Part shown: positions 10,018 through 20,364 of the stretch, piece by piece | Position numbering within the stretch: position 1 is the stretch's first letter | How the letters are laid out: each line of letters starts with the position of its first letter | The notes under the pieces: model-generated | Database searches by the model: none | What the model saw: the letters and a program-made list of their open reading frames with translations, nothing else | What the model was told of the DNA's origin: nothing | Origin: Endotrypanum monterogeii | Lineage: Eukaryota; Euglenozoa; Kinetoplastea; Trypanosomatida; Trypanosomatidae | Length of the DNA stretch: 64,000 bases | Assembly (NCBI GenBank): GCA_000333855.2 | Contig: CM007329.1 | Span: forward strand, 482,226-546,225 | Direction of reading: 5' to 3' | Made by a program: the position numbers and the translations under genes

Positions 10018-11702
10018 TACAATATATTATATAGAAAGGGATGGAAGAGTGTGTCTGCTTTTACAGGAAAAGAACAAGAAGCGGAGGCGGCGGTGGCTGT
10101 AGAACCAGCGATGCTACTGCAGCTGGGAAGAAGAGAAGGGGGAGACAGAAAGGAAGAATAAAGAAGATTGCAGAGATGAGAGATGAGAGCAACGAGAACC
10201 ACGAGGCGTCACTGCACGAGTCCACGAGCAAGTCGCCAGGGAGACAAAAAAAAAGGTGCATAAACACACGATGCGTACACGGAAGCTGAACACGCGACCG
10301 AAACAGCGAGAAGGAACCGACATGATCGGTGTCGATACGCGTACCTAACAGGTGCATTTGTGTTCGCCTGAGAGTGCTCATCGATAAGCACCCGCAATGT
10401 TGGTGCCCAACTTAGTTGCTGCAAAGAAACCACATCTGTTATTACAAATAAAATTGTCCTGGTGAGCGATTTTCCCCAACAGACGGGGGGGGGGGGCACA
10501 TATGGTCAACGCCACACCCGACCCCCGCCAGCTCACGGGCCCAATCGAGGTGTGTGGAGGGGAAGCAGGCAGACATGCATGAGACACAGCCATGGAAAAC
10601 CCAGTGCTCCGCGCACGACCTTCCCCCCTCCCCTCATCAGCAGGCGGTGGGGGCCGTGCGACAGACGCTCGAGCCACGGCGACACGACGCTACCTTGGAC
10701 CCTAGTGTTGACATCCGTTGCGGAGCACTGCCCTTGCCTCTCTACACCAAAGGCACCGAGCCCTGCCACCAACAGACGCGAATCTGGGATCGGCAGGGCG
10801 AGGAAGCGGGCGGACACAAAGCTGCCTGACCTCCTCGGAGCACCGGGTGGGGCGAACTCTACCCTGGGTGCCTCACGTGGAGATGTTTGCGTGTACGGGT
10901 ATCCCTCCTCTCATCAACGCCGTGATCGCAGGAATACGAGCACATTCGATGTGATGTTTTCAGAGGGATAAAGCGACAGGAAAAAAAAAGAAGAAGAGTG
11001 ACAACTCCCACACGCATACAGAAGGGGGAAAAAAACGAGGTCTGTGGATTGTTTTGTCTCGACATGCAAATCAACAGGAGGAGCAACACCAACGTGAGTT
11101 TTGAAACGGGCAAATATAAAAAGGACGACAATAGTAAGCACATACGGGCCTGTTGACGAGAAAAAAAAAAAAGTTGTACATCTGCAGGGGTGGAGCGAGA
11201 CACGTACGCTGTGCACACGAGCAGATCAACGGTTGAATAGCGAGTTCGTATAGGAAAGCAAAGCAATTTGATGAAAGCATAGAAAACACTGGACGCGTCC
11301 CAGCACATGCATATTCTGTATTCTCACGACTACGCGTGGCCGCTTTACGGAGTTTCTGAAGAAAAAACGTCAAGTGAGAAGGCTCAGTAAGGGAGGGAGG
11401 GAGGGAGGGGGGGAAGAGGAAGACTCTGAGTCTGTGGACCGGAACCAAGTACTCCTACGACGAAGGACACTCTTTTCAGCAGGTGGATAGACTCGCATGC
11501 GCTGCAATTCCCCTCCCCCCCTCTCCCCTCTCCCGTTCTGTCCTGTCCCCACCTCCCCTGACATAACCACATGTTTTTTTTTCCTTTCTTTCTGGCATGC
11601 GGCCCTCCTCTTTTATTGTCCTGCGCAGTCCCCCCCCCCTTACGTCGATGACCTAAACTGTCTCCTTAGTATTCCTGCTCGCTGGGGAGGCGGGAAAAGA
11701 GG
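9559..11702. other. Intergenic: TAA repeat and dispersed-repeat copy A
   Basis: No gene accepted. Contains TA and TAA repeats (about 9980-10033), repeat copy A (listed separately), and many A-runs. Plus-strand purine tracts near 10080-10180 and 11390-11420 may act as coding-strand pyrimidine tracts. Confidence 0.55.
10485..10894 (+). repeat. Dispersed repeat, copy A (SIDER-like candidate)
   Basis: About 410 bp that recurs near-identically at 17041-17535 (inverted) and 24468-24945 (same orientation). It begins at a G-run followed by CACATATGGTCAACGCC and ends at GCCTCACGTGGAGATG. Relative to the other two it lacks the outer ~75 bp beyond the G-run. It encodes no convincing protein. Size, GC-richness, copy number and intergenic position fit the short degenerate retroposons (SIDER) of Leishmania, but I could not align it to a reference, so the family name is tentative. 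Confidence 0.7.
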
Positions 11703-13503
11703 TCAATTTTGGAAAGATGGTTTTTTCTTCTGCGCCGCTGACACAAGGTGTTCATCAACGCTGCCGGGCTGCATACAGTAGTACCAAAGCACGGCGGCGC
11801 CGATGCCGAAGACAAGAGCGCAGACTGCCGCAATGAGCAAGATGTAGAGCGGGTTGAATTGTCTACGGTACTTGTACGTATTTGTGGGGGGGTCGTCGAT
11901 GTCGGTGAAGGATATATATATGCGGGTGACTTGCGGGGGTTGGAGTTGCATATCGGATTGAAGGCCCGTCTCCATGTACATTTGGTTGCCCTCCAAGAAG
12001 TCGTTCGGGACGGAGGAAAGGTCGAGGGTCAGCGAGTTATGAGTAACACCGCTAGGGTCACCCAAATACGATCTCATCGTCGCCCGCCTAAAAAACGGCA
12101 CTACCCTCATTTGTTCAACGTTCTTGCGCGGTGAGGCGAAGGAGAAAATCGCGTCGAAGGCTGAACAGCGTGATAGGGGTGTGTTTCTCGAAAGATAAAA
12201 CCCCACGTCCCCCGGTGACGGTAACGGCTGCCCTGCACCGGCATAGCCGGCCACCATGAAGTTGAACAACATTGGGTTTATGCTCAGTTCAGTGTAAGTG
12301 CCTATGTACAGTTGCCGACGGGCCATCACAACCCAGCGTAGCGCGCCATTCTGAGGCGGCAACTCGGGGGGGAAATAGACGGAGAGCAACTGTGTCTCGG
12401 CCAATATGGCGCTATCCATCAGAAACTCATATCTCCACGTAACCGGCAGCTCCAGCGTGCTGTTGCGGTTAGTTGTGATACAGTACACCCCATCCATCCC
12501 TCTCGGGAGTCCCAGCGCTGTCTCTGCTTCGCTATTGCATACATGACGATCTTCCAGAGCTACTTGCAACCTCAGCGGCCGAGCGAAGCAGGAGTATATG
12601 TTCGTTTCAAAATGAAGGAAGGCGTCTCGCGGGCACACACATGCTTGTGACACCACCGCCGCATCACCGGTGAGGACCCCGCGGCATTGCAAAGTTTCAA
12701 GCTGTGTGAGAGTCATATATTCTTCAATTGTGTACACCTGTAGAGTTCCTCTGCATGCGATGACGGCATTCGAGGAGTAGGCGTTTAAACCACTTGCGCA
12801 ACGCAGGGGGACAAGTTCATTAGTGATGAGGATAATATTCTCAGGCTGTCCGAGGCGTCGCGCTGAGGGATATATTCAGCGGCAGCGCCATTGCGATAGA
12901 TGGTGCGTTTCTTGCCATGGACGGTGTTACTGGTAGATCCGTGTCCGTGTCGCCAACCAACGCTGGGAGCGGAGAAGTTAAGCGCACCCTTTCTGAGCGA
13001 CGGCCTGTATCCAACTCTACCTTCATCTGGGCCAGAAGCATTTCTGTTTCCTTGTCAAGAGGAGCCCTCATCACTACATTCGTGAGGATGCGGATGGACC
13101 TCATGCAGCCAGCCACCGACTCGATTGCAGACCGCACTACGTTCTGTGGGTACTGGAGGAACTGTGCCACATATGCTAGGAGTGGTGTGGGATCGGCGCC
13201 GTGAGCACGCGTTAGCAAAGGAAAGTCGAAGTGGACATCCTCCACGAATTCATCTGCGCTATTTATGAGCTGGCTCTTATCACTGCTGCTGCCGTATCCG
13301 CGAACAAGGAGCTCGAGAACGAGCCCGACCCGCTCCGCGTAGGCCGCAAGGGAGTTGAACCTCTGACGTTGCGCCGCTGTCGTCGTCGTCGATAGCGACG
13401 CGGAGGCGGAGGCCGCCACTGCTGTTGTTGGGGCCAAGAAGTCAAAAAACAGCAGAGCAATCGCCACCGCTGCCATGACAGTGATCACACGTCTTCCTGT
13501 CAT
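11703..13503 (-). pseudogene. Type I membrane protein gene interrupted by a frameshift
   Basis: Two open frames read as one broken gene. The upstream part starts at the ATG at 13503 (MTGRRVITVM), has a clear signal peptide ending near AVAA and runs about 220 residues to a stop at 12841-12843. The downstream part is open in another frame from 12875 to 11703 with no ATG at its head, continuing protein-like sequence (PENIILITNELVPLRC). Its C-terminus has one membrane span (PLYILLIAAVCALVFGIG) and a short Lys-rich tail. Together they would give roughly 600 residues: signal peptide, large extracytoplasmic region with paired Cys, one span, short cytosolic tail. The shift must lie between about 12841 and 12875. 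It may be a true pseudogene or a sequencing error. I do not recognise the family. Confidence 0.7.
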
Positions 13504-15262
13504 CGTTGCGGTGGCAGAGTGAGTCGTTCGCAGGAAGACCACTCGTCTCGATTTGATTTCAGTTGGTGCGTACAAAGGAAAAAGCGGCAACGTGGGTCTG
13601 TGGGGAAAGAATTCGGCGGTGAGTGGCACAATTCGATGGACGCAAAGCAGAAAGAGACTAGAGGTAGCGTGAGACGATGGGTAGAGAATAGCAGAGAGAT
13701 ACTACACACACACACACGCACATATATATATATACGTATACCCATATGTATGTGTGTGTGTGCGTATGGGAAGGGCGGTGGAGGGGGTGTTGGGAGGAGA
13801 ATGACAAATGAACACTCAAACGAGAAGGCTAAAAAAAAAAATAATAATAATAATAAAGTCGAAGACAAGCAGTAGGTAGAGCGAGGAGGGAGAAAAGTGT
13901 CGATTCAACGTCTCACTTTGTGCAACAAAGCGGAGGCAAGATAGCTGCAACACGAATACCAATCAAATATATACATATGTAGGGTCTGGGGGTGAGAGAT
14001 CTGAGTGTGCTCAGATGAGGAGTGAAACCAAAAAAAAAAAAATTTGAAAAATAAAAAGAGAGAGCGGCAAATCGGGTGTGTATGTGCCGCCGTGTGACAC
14101 AACTCAGTATAATTAAAGGGAGCGCCTTGCCGCATACACCAAAGCATGGGCTGTCAGGGCACCGCAATCCAAGAAGGATAGTGTGGAAGGGAAGATGATG
14201 AGCGCACGGGCGTTTAGACTTGCACGTACAAAAAAGGCAACTGTGTTCAGATAAAGTGGAGAAGGCCGAGGGCTGATGAGGCAGCGAAAAGGATGGGGGT
14301 AGGAAGATGGGGCATATCACATGATGGGGAAAAAAAAAGGGGGAGAGAGAGCTGACACCCCCTCCCACCCACAGACACATACCGCAAAGGGGAGTATATA
14401 AGGAGAGAGTGACCGCAATGATAAACGAGACGTTCTCGGTTGCTCCAAAACAACGGTGATTGTGATTCTGCCACCAGATAGCAACACTGCAGAAGCGGTT
14501 GGGGTAACACTAGAGAGATCCCCAAACTAACTCGCTTCCCTCATCTCGTCTTGCTTTGGGTCGGTAGAAGTACGGAGGAGGGAGAAGGTGCACACGTAGA
14601 CCGTCAGTCTTCTTTTCCCTTTTCTACGCTGCTTCTGTATGCGAGATGGAGATGATGGTGAGCGCACGCAAAGAATGCATCGAAACACACACACACACAC
14701 ACACAAGCATAGCCGCTCCGCCGTACCCCTGCCACAAAGGAAGGAGGGGAGGGCAAGACGTGAAATGCACGTCTGTAAGGAACACACAGTATAAAAAGTA
14801 AGCGGGAATTCAACTGTGGGCAGCATCACAACGGTGTCGAGGGGAGGGAGTGCGAGTCGGGAGAAAACAAGTAGTGCCGGGGCGCTTCGTGCCGCTTCAC
14901 CAAAGTGCTCCCTGCGTCTTTCACGCTGCTGTTTTGAAGCAATGAACAAAAGCCCCCGCCACCTCTCCTCGATCCTCTCTCCTCTCCTCAGACACAAACC
15001 ACGGACTTCCGACGGGGGATTCGGGATCAGAAAAAAAAAAACTTCTCTAGGAAAGAGATGGAGTCAGCTCAAGTGCACAAATGATAGGTCAAGAGAGACA
15101 CTGTATGTATAAGGCGTGGGTAGAGATGGTAATATATGCATACATACATGCATATATACATCTGGAGAAATGAATGTGTACGTCTATACATATCGCATAA
15201 GCGTTTAGCCTACTCCCATACAGACACACACACATACATAGTGCAGACTCTGGTAAACAGAT
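13504..15262. other. Intergenic: simple repeats between membrane protein gene and H2B
   Basis: No gene accepted. Includes an AC/TA mixed run (about 13704-13760), an AAT repeat (about 13841-13855), A-runs (about 14030-14042 and 14330), and an AC run (about 14684-14704). A frame at 14527-14997 translates a CVCV repeat and has no protein-like composition. Confidence 0.55.
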
Positions 15263-15598
15263 CTAACGGGTTGAGTTCGACACAGCCTTGGTGCCCTCGG
15301 CCATGGCGTGCTTTGCGAGCTCTGCCGGCAGCACAAGGCGCACCGCGGTCTGCACCTCGCGCGCGCCCAACGTGCGCTTCTTGTTCGTGCGAACAATCGA
15401 CGCAGCCTCTGTGGCAATGCGCTCGAACACGTCGTTGACGTACGAGTTCATGATCTTCATCGTGCGGCTTGACATCGACATCTGGCTGTTGATCGCTTTC
15501 AGCGAGCGGTTCACGTACACGTTCCACGAGCGCTTCGGCTTGCGGTGCGACTTGCGCGCGGCGGCGGCCTTGCGGGGGGCACGACGAGGAGAGGCCAT
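15263..15598 (-). CDS. H2B: Histone H2B (copy 1)
   Basis: The 111-residue protein is a trypanosomatid H2B. A short basic tail ([17 protein letters not shown]) is followed by the histone fold with [33 protein letters not shown] and [19 protein letters not shown], close to the canonical H2B helices. It pairs with H2A in the nucleosome. The ATG at 15598 is chosen because it gives the normal H2B N-terminus; an in-frame extension upstream is not histone-like. A CCCCCATCCACAG sequence lies eight bases before the ATG on the coding strand and is a plausible spliced-leader acceptor. Codon use is very GC-rich and biased, as expected of a highly expressed gene. A second copy 0.9 kb to the right encodes the identical protein. 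Confidence 0.97.
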   Translation of the reverse strand: MASPRRAPRKAAAARKSHRKPKRSWNVYVNRSLKAINSQMSMSSRTMKIMNSYVNDVFERIATEAASIVRTNKKRTLGAREVQTAVRLVLPAELAKHAMAEGTKAVSNSTR

Positions 15599-15605
15599 TG
15601 TAGCA

Positions 15606-15607
15606 CT
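15606..15607 (-). promoter_or_regulatory. Candidate spliced-leader acceptor AG for H2B copy 1
   Basis: On the coding strand the AG of CCACAG follows a pyrimidine-rich run (CCCTACCCCTCATCGCCCCC-like) and precedes the ATG by eight bases. The equivalent base in H2B copy 2 (16501) is changed, giving CCACAC. A second AG (CTCAG) lies about 30 bases further upstream and is an alternative. Confidence 0.4.
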
Positions 15608-15625
15608 GTGGATGGGGGCGATGAG

Positions 15626-16138
15626 GGGTAGGAGGGACTGAGTGGCGAGGGTAGGCTCGGAAGCTGCCGCATCAGCATCACACACGAGGAAAGCACCGAG
15701 TTAGTGAGAAGAAGGTCAAGCAATAAAAGGAGACAGTGTGGCAGGTAAAAGATGAGGAGGTAGTGGCGCACAGGCAGTGGTCAGAGCAGTAGAGACGACT
15801 GAGCAAAGCATCCTCTTGGGATGCCCCGCCTCCGGTGTCTGTAAGATCGCGAAGTAACATGACCAGTGGCCGTGGCGTGTCGAGTTGCCGAGGTACTGAC
15901 AAAACTAAGGATTGTTTCCGCTGTTTCGTGTTGCTGCGAACGCGCACCGTCCAAGGCGCACGGTGATCGATGCAGCGAAATGTCAAGAAGAAAGACAAGA
16001 AAGGAAAAAATGCATCTATGGGGAGGAGGGAGGCGTTGAGCGCGTGTGTGATGCGCACTACTGGGAAAAAAAAGGGGGTTGCACCAGAGGTACTCAGGGC
16101 AGAGTCCGCGATGGACACACCACCCTTTCATACGCCTA
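15626..16138. other. Spacer between the two H2B genes
   Basis: About 510 bp without a convincing gene. It serves as the 5' flank of copy 1 and the 3' flank of copy 2. A 146-residue frame across it (15678-16118) is rich in Phe, Ser and Leu and overlaps no known family. Confidence 0.6.
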
Positions 16139-16520
16139 CAGACTCTGGTAAACAGATCTAACGGGTTGAGTTCGACACAGCCTTGGTGCCCTCGGCCATG
16201 GCGTGCTTTGCGAGCTCTGCCGGCAGCACAAGGCGCACCGCGGTCTGCACCTCGCGCGCGCCCAACGTGCGCTTCTTGTTCGTGCGAACAATCGACGCAG
16301 CCTCTGTGGCAATGCGCTCGAACACGTCGTTGACGTACGAGTTCATGATCTTCATCGTGCGGCTCGACATCGACATCTGGCTGTTGATCGCCTTCAGCGA
16401 GCGGTTCACGTACACGTTCCACGAGCGCTTCGGCTTGCGGTGCGACTTGCGCGCGGCGGCGGCCTTGCGGGGGGCACGACGAGGAGAGGCCATTGTAGCA
16501 GTGTGGATGGGGGCGATGAG
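16139..16520. repeat. H2B duplication block, copy 2
   Basis: Partner of 15244-15625. Differences seen: two silent codon changes (a Ser TCA/TCG and a Lys AAA/AAG) and one C-to-G change at 16501 just upstream of the start codon. Confidence 0.9.
16158..16493 (-). CDS. H2B: Histone H2B (copy 2)
   Basis: Encodes the same 111-residue histone H2B as copy 1, with only two silent differences in the coding region. The histone fold, basic N-terminal tail and short C-terminal SNSTR end are all intact, so the protein should be functional. It lies upstream of copy 1 in the direction of transcription. The 5' flank differs from copy 1 beyond 27 bases before the ATG, and the candidate acceptor CACAG of copy 1 reads CACAC here, so the mature 5'UTR should be longer or differently placed. 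The 3' flank also diverges 19 bases past the stop, so the two mRNAs have different 3'UTRs and could be regulated separately even though the proteins are identical. Confidence 0.97.
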   Translation of the reverse strand: MASPRRAPRKAAAARKSHRKPKRSWNVYVNRSLKAINSQMSMSSRTMKIMNSYVNDVFERIATEAASIVRTNKKRTLGAREVQTAVRLVLPAELAKHAMAEGTKAVSNSTR

Positions 16521-17801
16521 AAAATCAGGACGTCAACGCGTTAGAGATCTTCGGATGGATGGGAGAGACGAGCTGAGCGACCCGAACAATGGCAAGAAAA
16601 AAAAAATGAAAAATAGAGTTGGGGAAGTGGCAGATGTGTTTTCTTGTCTGTACGCAAAGTCGTGCGACTAGGGATTCGTGGCAAGAGACCACCAAAATAT
16701 GTTTTTTTTTTGTTATCAAAGTTCTTTTTTGGAAGTTAGTCTCCACGGTCGTGATAACGCTGTCCTCGCACATCCACGTTTAGAGCCGCGCTTTCAGAGA
16801 TACATGGTCGTGATAGATCTATACAAAGGGGACGAACGGGTCGTTTGCATGTTTGTGTGCCCTGCAATCATTTTTTGTTAACGAAACATATTAATTTTTT
16901 TTTTTGGATGTGCTTTTCTCATATTCCATCTCCCGTGACGCATTTCAGTTTGTTGGCCAGGACCTGTGGCTTAGTTCATTGTACGACGCAGAGGAGGGGC
17001 TGCTGGAAGTGAAAGGGGAAGACGACGGGGAGTGTGCACACACACACAAACATCTCCACGTGAGGCACCCAAGGTAGAGTTCGCCCCACCCGGTGCTCCG
17101 AGGAGGTCAGGCAGCTTTGTGTCCGCCCGCTTCCTCGCCCTGCCGATCCCAGATTCGCGTCTGTTGGTGGCAGGGCTCGGTGCCTTTGGTGTAGAGAGGC
17201 AAGGGCAGTGCTCCGCAACGGATGTCAACACGAGGGTCCAAGGTAGCGTCGTGTCGCCGTGGCTCGAGCGTCTGTCGCACGGCCCCCACCGCCTGCTGAT
17301 GAGGGGAGGGGGGGAAGGTCGTGCGCGGAGGACTGGGTTTTCCATGGCTGTGTCTCATGCATGTCTGCCTGCTTCCCCTCCACACCCCTCGATTGGGCCC
17401 GTGAGCTGGCGGGGGTCGGGTGTGGCGTTGACCATATGTGCCCCCCCCCCGGGCCCTCTCCTCCTTTTTTTTACCGCTGTCCGTCAACCCGGTCGGTTTG
17501 ATGACCACAGGAGCTGAGACGCGGGTATCGCCGCGAGCTAATGCCGCCCGCCGACATCGTCCTCACCTGTCTTGCCTCCAACTGTCGTTCATGAGGGAAG
17601 TTGAAGAAGAAAACAACAGGTGCGGTTGACCGCTACTGAGGCCGCCCCCCCCCCAAAAAAAAAAAAAATCACCATGAGAGGACCTTCAACCAAATGAGCG
17701 GAGCTGCAACGAGAGCTGGGGGAGGTGGAAAGGACTCCTGCCACAGAGTGATCCCCCTCGAGGACCTATTATCCCTCCTCCTCACTTAGCTATGCCCTCT
17801 T
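16521..17801. other. Intergenic: dispersed-repeat copy B and flanks
   Basis: No gene accepted. Contains T/A homopolymers (16700-16710 and 16893-16905) and repeat copy B (listed separately), and a C-run/A-run junction near 17645-17670 that suggests a poly(A)-like scar. Confidence 0.55.
17041..17535 (-). repeat. Dispersed repeat, copy B (inverted relative to A and C)
   Basis: About 495 bp; reverse complement of the unit seen at 24468-24945, and of the shorter unit at 10485-10894. It includes the outer segment CCGGTCGGTTTGATGACC that copy C has and copy A lacks, and at the other end it shares the AAACATCTCCACGTG end of copy A that copy C lacks. It is therefore the longest of the three and the best guide to the full element. 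Confidence 0.7.
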
Positions 17802-18380
17802 CTACTGCGCTTTCATTCCTGCGAGAAACATCTCTGACTCCTTTGCCTCCAACTTCTCCTTCGCCGTTTTTCCTTCTCGATACGCCACATGGCGCTGATC
17901 CATCGCTGTTTTCATGAGCGCTGTCTTGGCTTCAATTGCCGCAGATGCCTCGCGAAGCATCCGAACATCGTACGGCAGCTGCGTGCACGTGGCTGAGAAA
18001 ATGAAAAGCCCTAAACAGGAGATGGGGGTGGTGAGACGACGCACCCGTGAGTGCTGCACCCACCGCGCTACAACAGAGTTCATGGGGTCCGAGTAGTTCA
18101 GACCACGACTAACGATCCAAGCACTGACCGCGAGCCAGCAACACTGGAAGCCCACCGTCATGGCCGCGTGATTCCACGCGTTCGTGTACATGCGGTGCTC
18201 CATGTAATGATTCCCATATGCACGTTGAGCATCCTCGATACGTCGCACGTACTCGACAGGAATGTCAAGAACAGCTACCTCAGCCGGGTCCGTTACAAAG
18301 GGCGTCTCGGACGGTGTTTCAAATGCAGCAACGAAAGTCTCTCGCCTGCTCGACGATCCGCTCGTCTTGGGTACCTGCAT
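17802..18380 (-). CDS. Two-span membrane protein of unknown function
   Basis: Reading from the ATG at 18380 (MQVPKTSGSS) gives 192 residues. An earlier in-frame ATG at 18470 would add 30 residues without obvious structure. The protein has a Ser/Thr-rich N-terminus, an amphipathic segment (EYVRRIEDAQRAYGNHYMEH), then two hydrophobic segments (about residues 75-98 and 116-138) separated by a short basic loop, and an alpha-helical, Ala/Lys/Glu-rich tail that probably forms a coiled coil. This topology suggests an organelle membrane protein, perhaps mitochondrial or glycosomal, but no family signature is recognised. It is judged real because of coherent hydrophobic/charged organisation and coding-like composition. 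Confidence 0.65.
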   Translation of the reverse strand: MQVPKTSGSSSRRETFVAAFETPSETPFVTDPAEVAVLDIPVEYVRRIEDAQRAYGNHYMEHRMYTNAWNHAAMTVGFQCCWLAVSAWIVSRGLNYSDPMNSVVARWVQHSRVRRLTTPISCLGLFIFSATCTQLPYDVRMLREASAAIEAKTALMKTAMDQRHVAYREGKTAKEKLEAKESEMFLAGMKAQ

Positions 18381-19554
18381 GACTACTGCACCGCTGCGCA
18401 ACACGTTTTGGGTGCTTATCGGGAAAGGTTGAGTCCGCACAGCAAAGAGATACACCCTTCCGCAGCCCAAGGCAAATCTGCGGAGTATTCAGTGCGCTTT
18501 TTTTTTGTCGTGAATCGCACCAAGTGCTACGTCTTTAGCACGAAATAGGAGCACGATCCGAGCTACGAGTAGCCACAGGCACGTGCGTATGCGTGTGTGT
18601 ACGTATGTTCCAGTGACGGGACCAATAATACTTTAGGAAGAAGCGCTGGAGTGAGTGAAGCGGGAAAACATCGATGCATACAGTAAGTGCATGATCGACG
18701 CCAACACACCGAGATACTTCCCCGCGCTTTTTAAAATTGATGGAAGTCAGATCACCTGGGGTGAAGAAAAAAAAAAAAACGCTCCCAAAGTGTATAGATA
18801 GAAAAGTTGAAGCGTTGTGCTTTGCTGCAGGTTGGTACACAACACCGGGAGAGCGCGGGCGAGAAAAAAGCGCATGAAGCATAAGAGATACGAGAATGCT
18901 CAATAAATTCACTTGAGATCCCTTTCTTTTTTTATGTTTCTTACTTTTTGGACATAGAGACGCGAAACCGCGCACGTCAGGTGTAAAGCTCTAGAGCAGT
19001 ACTCGTGCCGCGAAAACGCTCTGTATTGGGGAAGGGTAGGAGAAAACATGCACACATTCTGCTTGGTTTGATGGTGGGCTTGCCGTCACTGAGGCAGCCG
19101 CGGGGGGGGGGGGAGGAGAGAGAAGCCCTCAAAACTCAGGGATCGTATGCATTCTGGACTTCAACTACGTGTGTTTAAAAGTATATCCTGTCACATAGCG
19201 TGGACCGTTCGTAACACACATACACATACACACGAAAAAGAAAAAAAAGGATATCGAGACGAGAACCCCTAGTTGCCCGATACCGGCCACAACTTGAGCC
19301 TTCCCTCTCCCCCCCCCACACACACACCGCTCATCCCTAGTTCCTCACCCCCACCTTTCTCCACGGCTAGGTGAAAACATCAAAGTGCAAAACGCCTCCT
19401 TGTATGCGGGGGTGAGAGAGACTATCAATGTCAACTGAATGGCGGAAACGAGGCAGTGTGCCCCACACAACGCCGCTGCTAAGATCTCCCCCTCCCCCTT
19501 TCTCTTACTCTCTATCGTGTGCCATGAAAAAAAAAAAGTAAAAAACGTAAAAAC
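18381..19554. other. Intergenic: no gene seen
   Basis: Contains A-homopolymers (about 18767-18779), a G-run (19101-19113), a C-run beside CA repeats near 19310-19326, and pyrimidine/purine alternation. Nothing protein-like. Confidence 0.55.
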
Positions 19555-20364
19555 TCAGGAAATAATTTTGCGCATTTTCGTCAGGGCGTCGGGGCTATCC
19601 TGGGCGCCACCCCCGCACGGTGGCGGATTTGTGGGAGTGCCACCGTCGTCGCTGCTCTCAACGCTGCGCAGCCGCTTCACTGACCTTCGCACATTCGTTA
19701 TTTCCTCGAGGCTGGTGCGCCTGCTATCGTCATCAACGTCCACCGCACGACCACCTCTTCGTACCTTGAGTGGTGACGGGTACGTGTCTTTCTCAGCCGC
19801 AATGCCATGCGCGTGCAGCTGTGAGCTTGTAGCCAACTGCGTCTGTGCCGACTCGGCGAATCCCCGAACTTCAGCCGCTTTCCTTGTCTCCTCCTTAAAC
19901 TGCAGCTCTAATCGCTGCACATGTGCTGCAAGCAAAGCGTGGGCGCGGCTGGCACACACTGCGCGCCCCCCCGACTCTGCCAAAGTGAGTGCACTACGAG
20001 CAGCACTTTCTTCCATCACGAGGCGCGGCTGCGTCGTATACGAGAACCTGTGTGCTTCTCGCAGTCCCGCCAACTCCACCAACATGCGTTCATTTTCGCG
20101 TATCAACTCGCGTACAAGCACGTGTCGCAGAACAATAGCGATATCAGGTGCTCCCTCGGCACCTGCTGCATCCGTTGGAGCACAGGGTACCACGGATGGC
20201 TTCTGGGCATGATTGAGGTAACTGGAGAATGGGGTGAGAAGGGGGTTCGCTTGTGTGTCGCCTCCACTCGGGGGATTGTCCGACTCATGTGACCGCGTCT
20301 CATCGTCCCGTCCGTAAGAGGGATAGTGATCCGGACCGCTCAAGGAAACCTTGGTGAAGCCCAT
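19555..20364 (-). CDS. Coiled-coil protein of unknown function
   Basis: The 269-residue product begins at the ATG at 20364 (MGFTKVSLSG); an upstream ATG at 20442 adds 26 residues rich in Phe and Cys that look like untranslated sequence. The centre (about 75-190) is alpha-helical with heptad-like spacing (RHVLVRELIRENERMLVELAGLR; AHVQRLELQFKEETRKAAEV). The C-terminal third is charged with a basic cluster (VRRGGRAVDVDDDSRR; RRSVKRLRSVESSDDGG), which could be a nuclear signal. No enzymatic motif is visible. A long open frame on the opposite strand is a shadow of this gene's codon bias. Coding status is likely; the function is unknown. Confidence 0.6.
   Translation of the reverse strand: MGFTKVSLSGPDHYPSYGRDDETRSHESDNPPSGGDTQANPLLTPFSSYLNHAQKPSVVPCAPTDAAGAEGAPDIAIVLRHVLVRELIRENERMLVELAGLREAHRFSYTTQPRLVMEESAARSALTLAESGGRAVCASRAHALLAAHVQRLELQFKEETRKAAEVRGFAESAQTQLATSSQLHAHGIAAEKDTYPSPLKVRRGGRAVDVDDDSRRTSLEEITNVRRSVKRLRSVESSDDGGTPTNPPPCGGGAQDSPDALTKMRKIIS

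Larger units (their letters stand above)
15244..15625. repeat. H2B duplication block, copy 1
   Basis: A 382-bp block that includes the whole H2B coding region, 19 bases past the stop and 27 bases before the ATG. It matches 16139-16520 at a spacing of 895 bp with only three differences seen; outside the block the sequences are unrelated. Confidence 0.9.

Noticed and set aside
14527..14997. 156-codon minus frame
   Set aside because: Contains CVCV from the AC repeat and has no coherent protein composition.
15263..15685. Longer H2B with a 29-residue N-terminal extension
   Set aside because: The extension is absent from copy 2, is not histone-like, and would require an acceptor upstream of it; the internal ATG gives the normal H2B start.
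19439..20212. 257-codon plus-strand frame opposite the 19555-20364 gene
   Set aside because: It is antisense to the coiled-coil gene, composed of Ser/Arg/Thr/Cys, and would require the opposite transcription direction from everything else.
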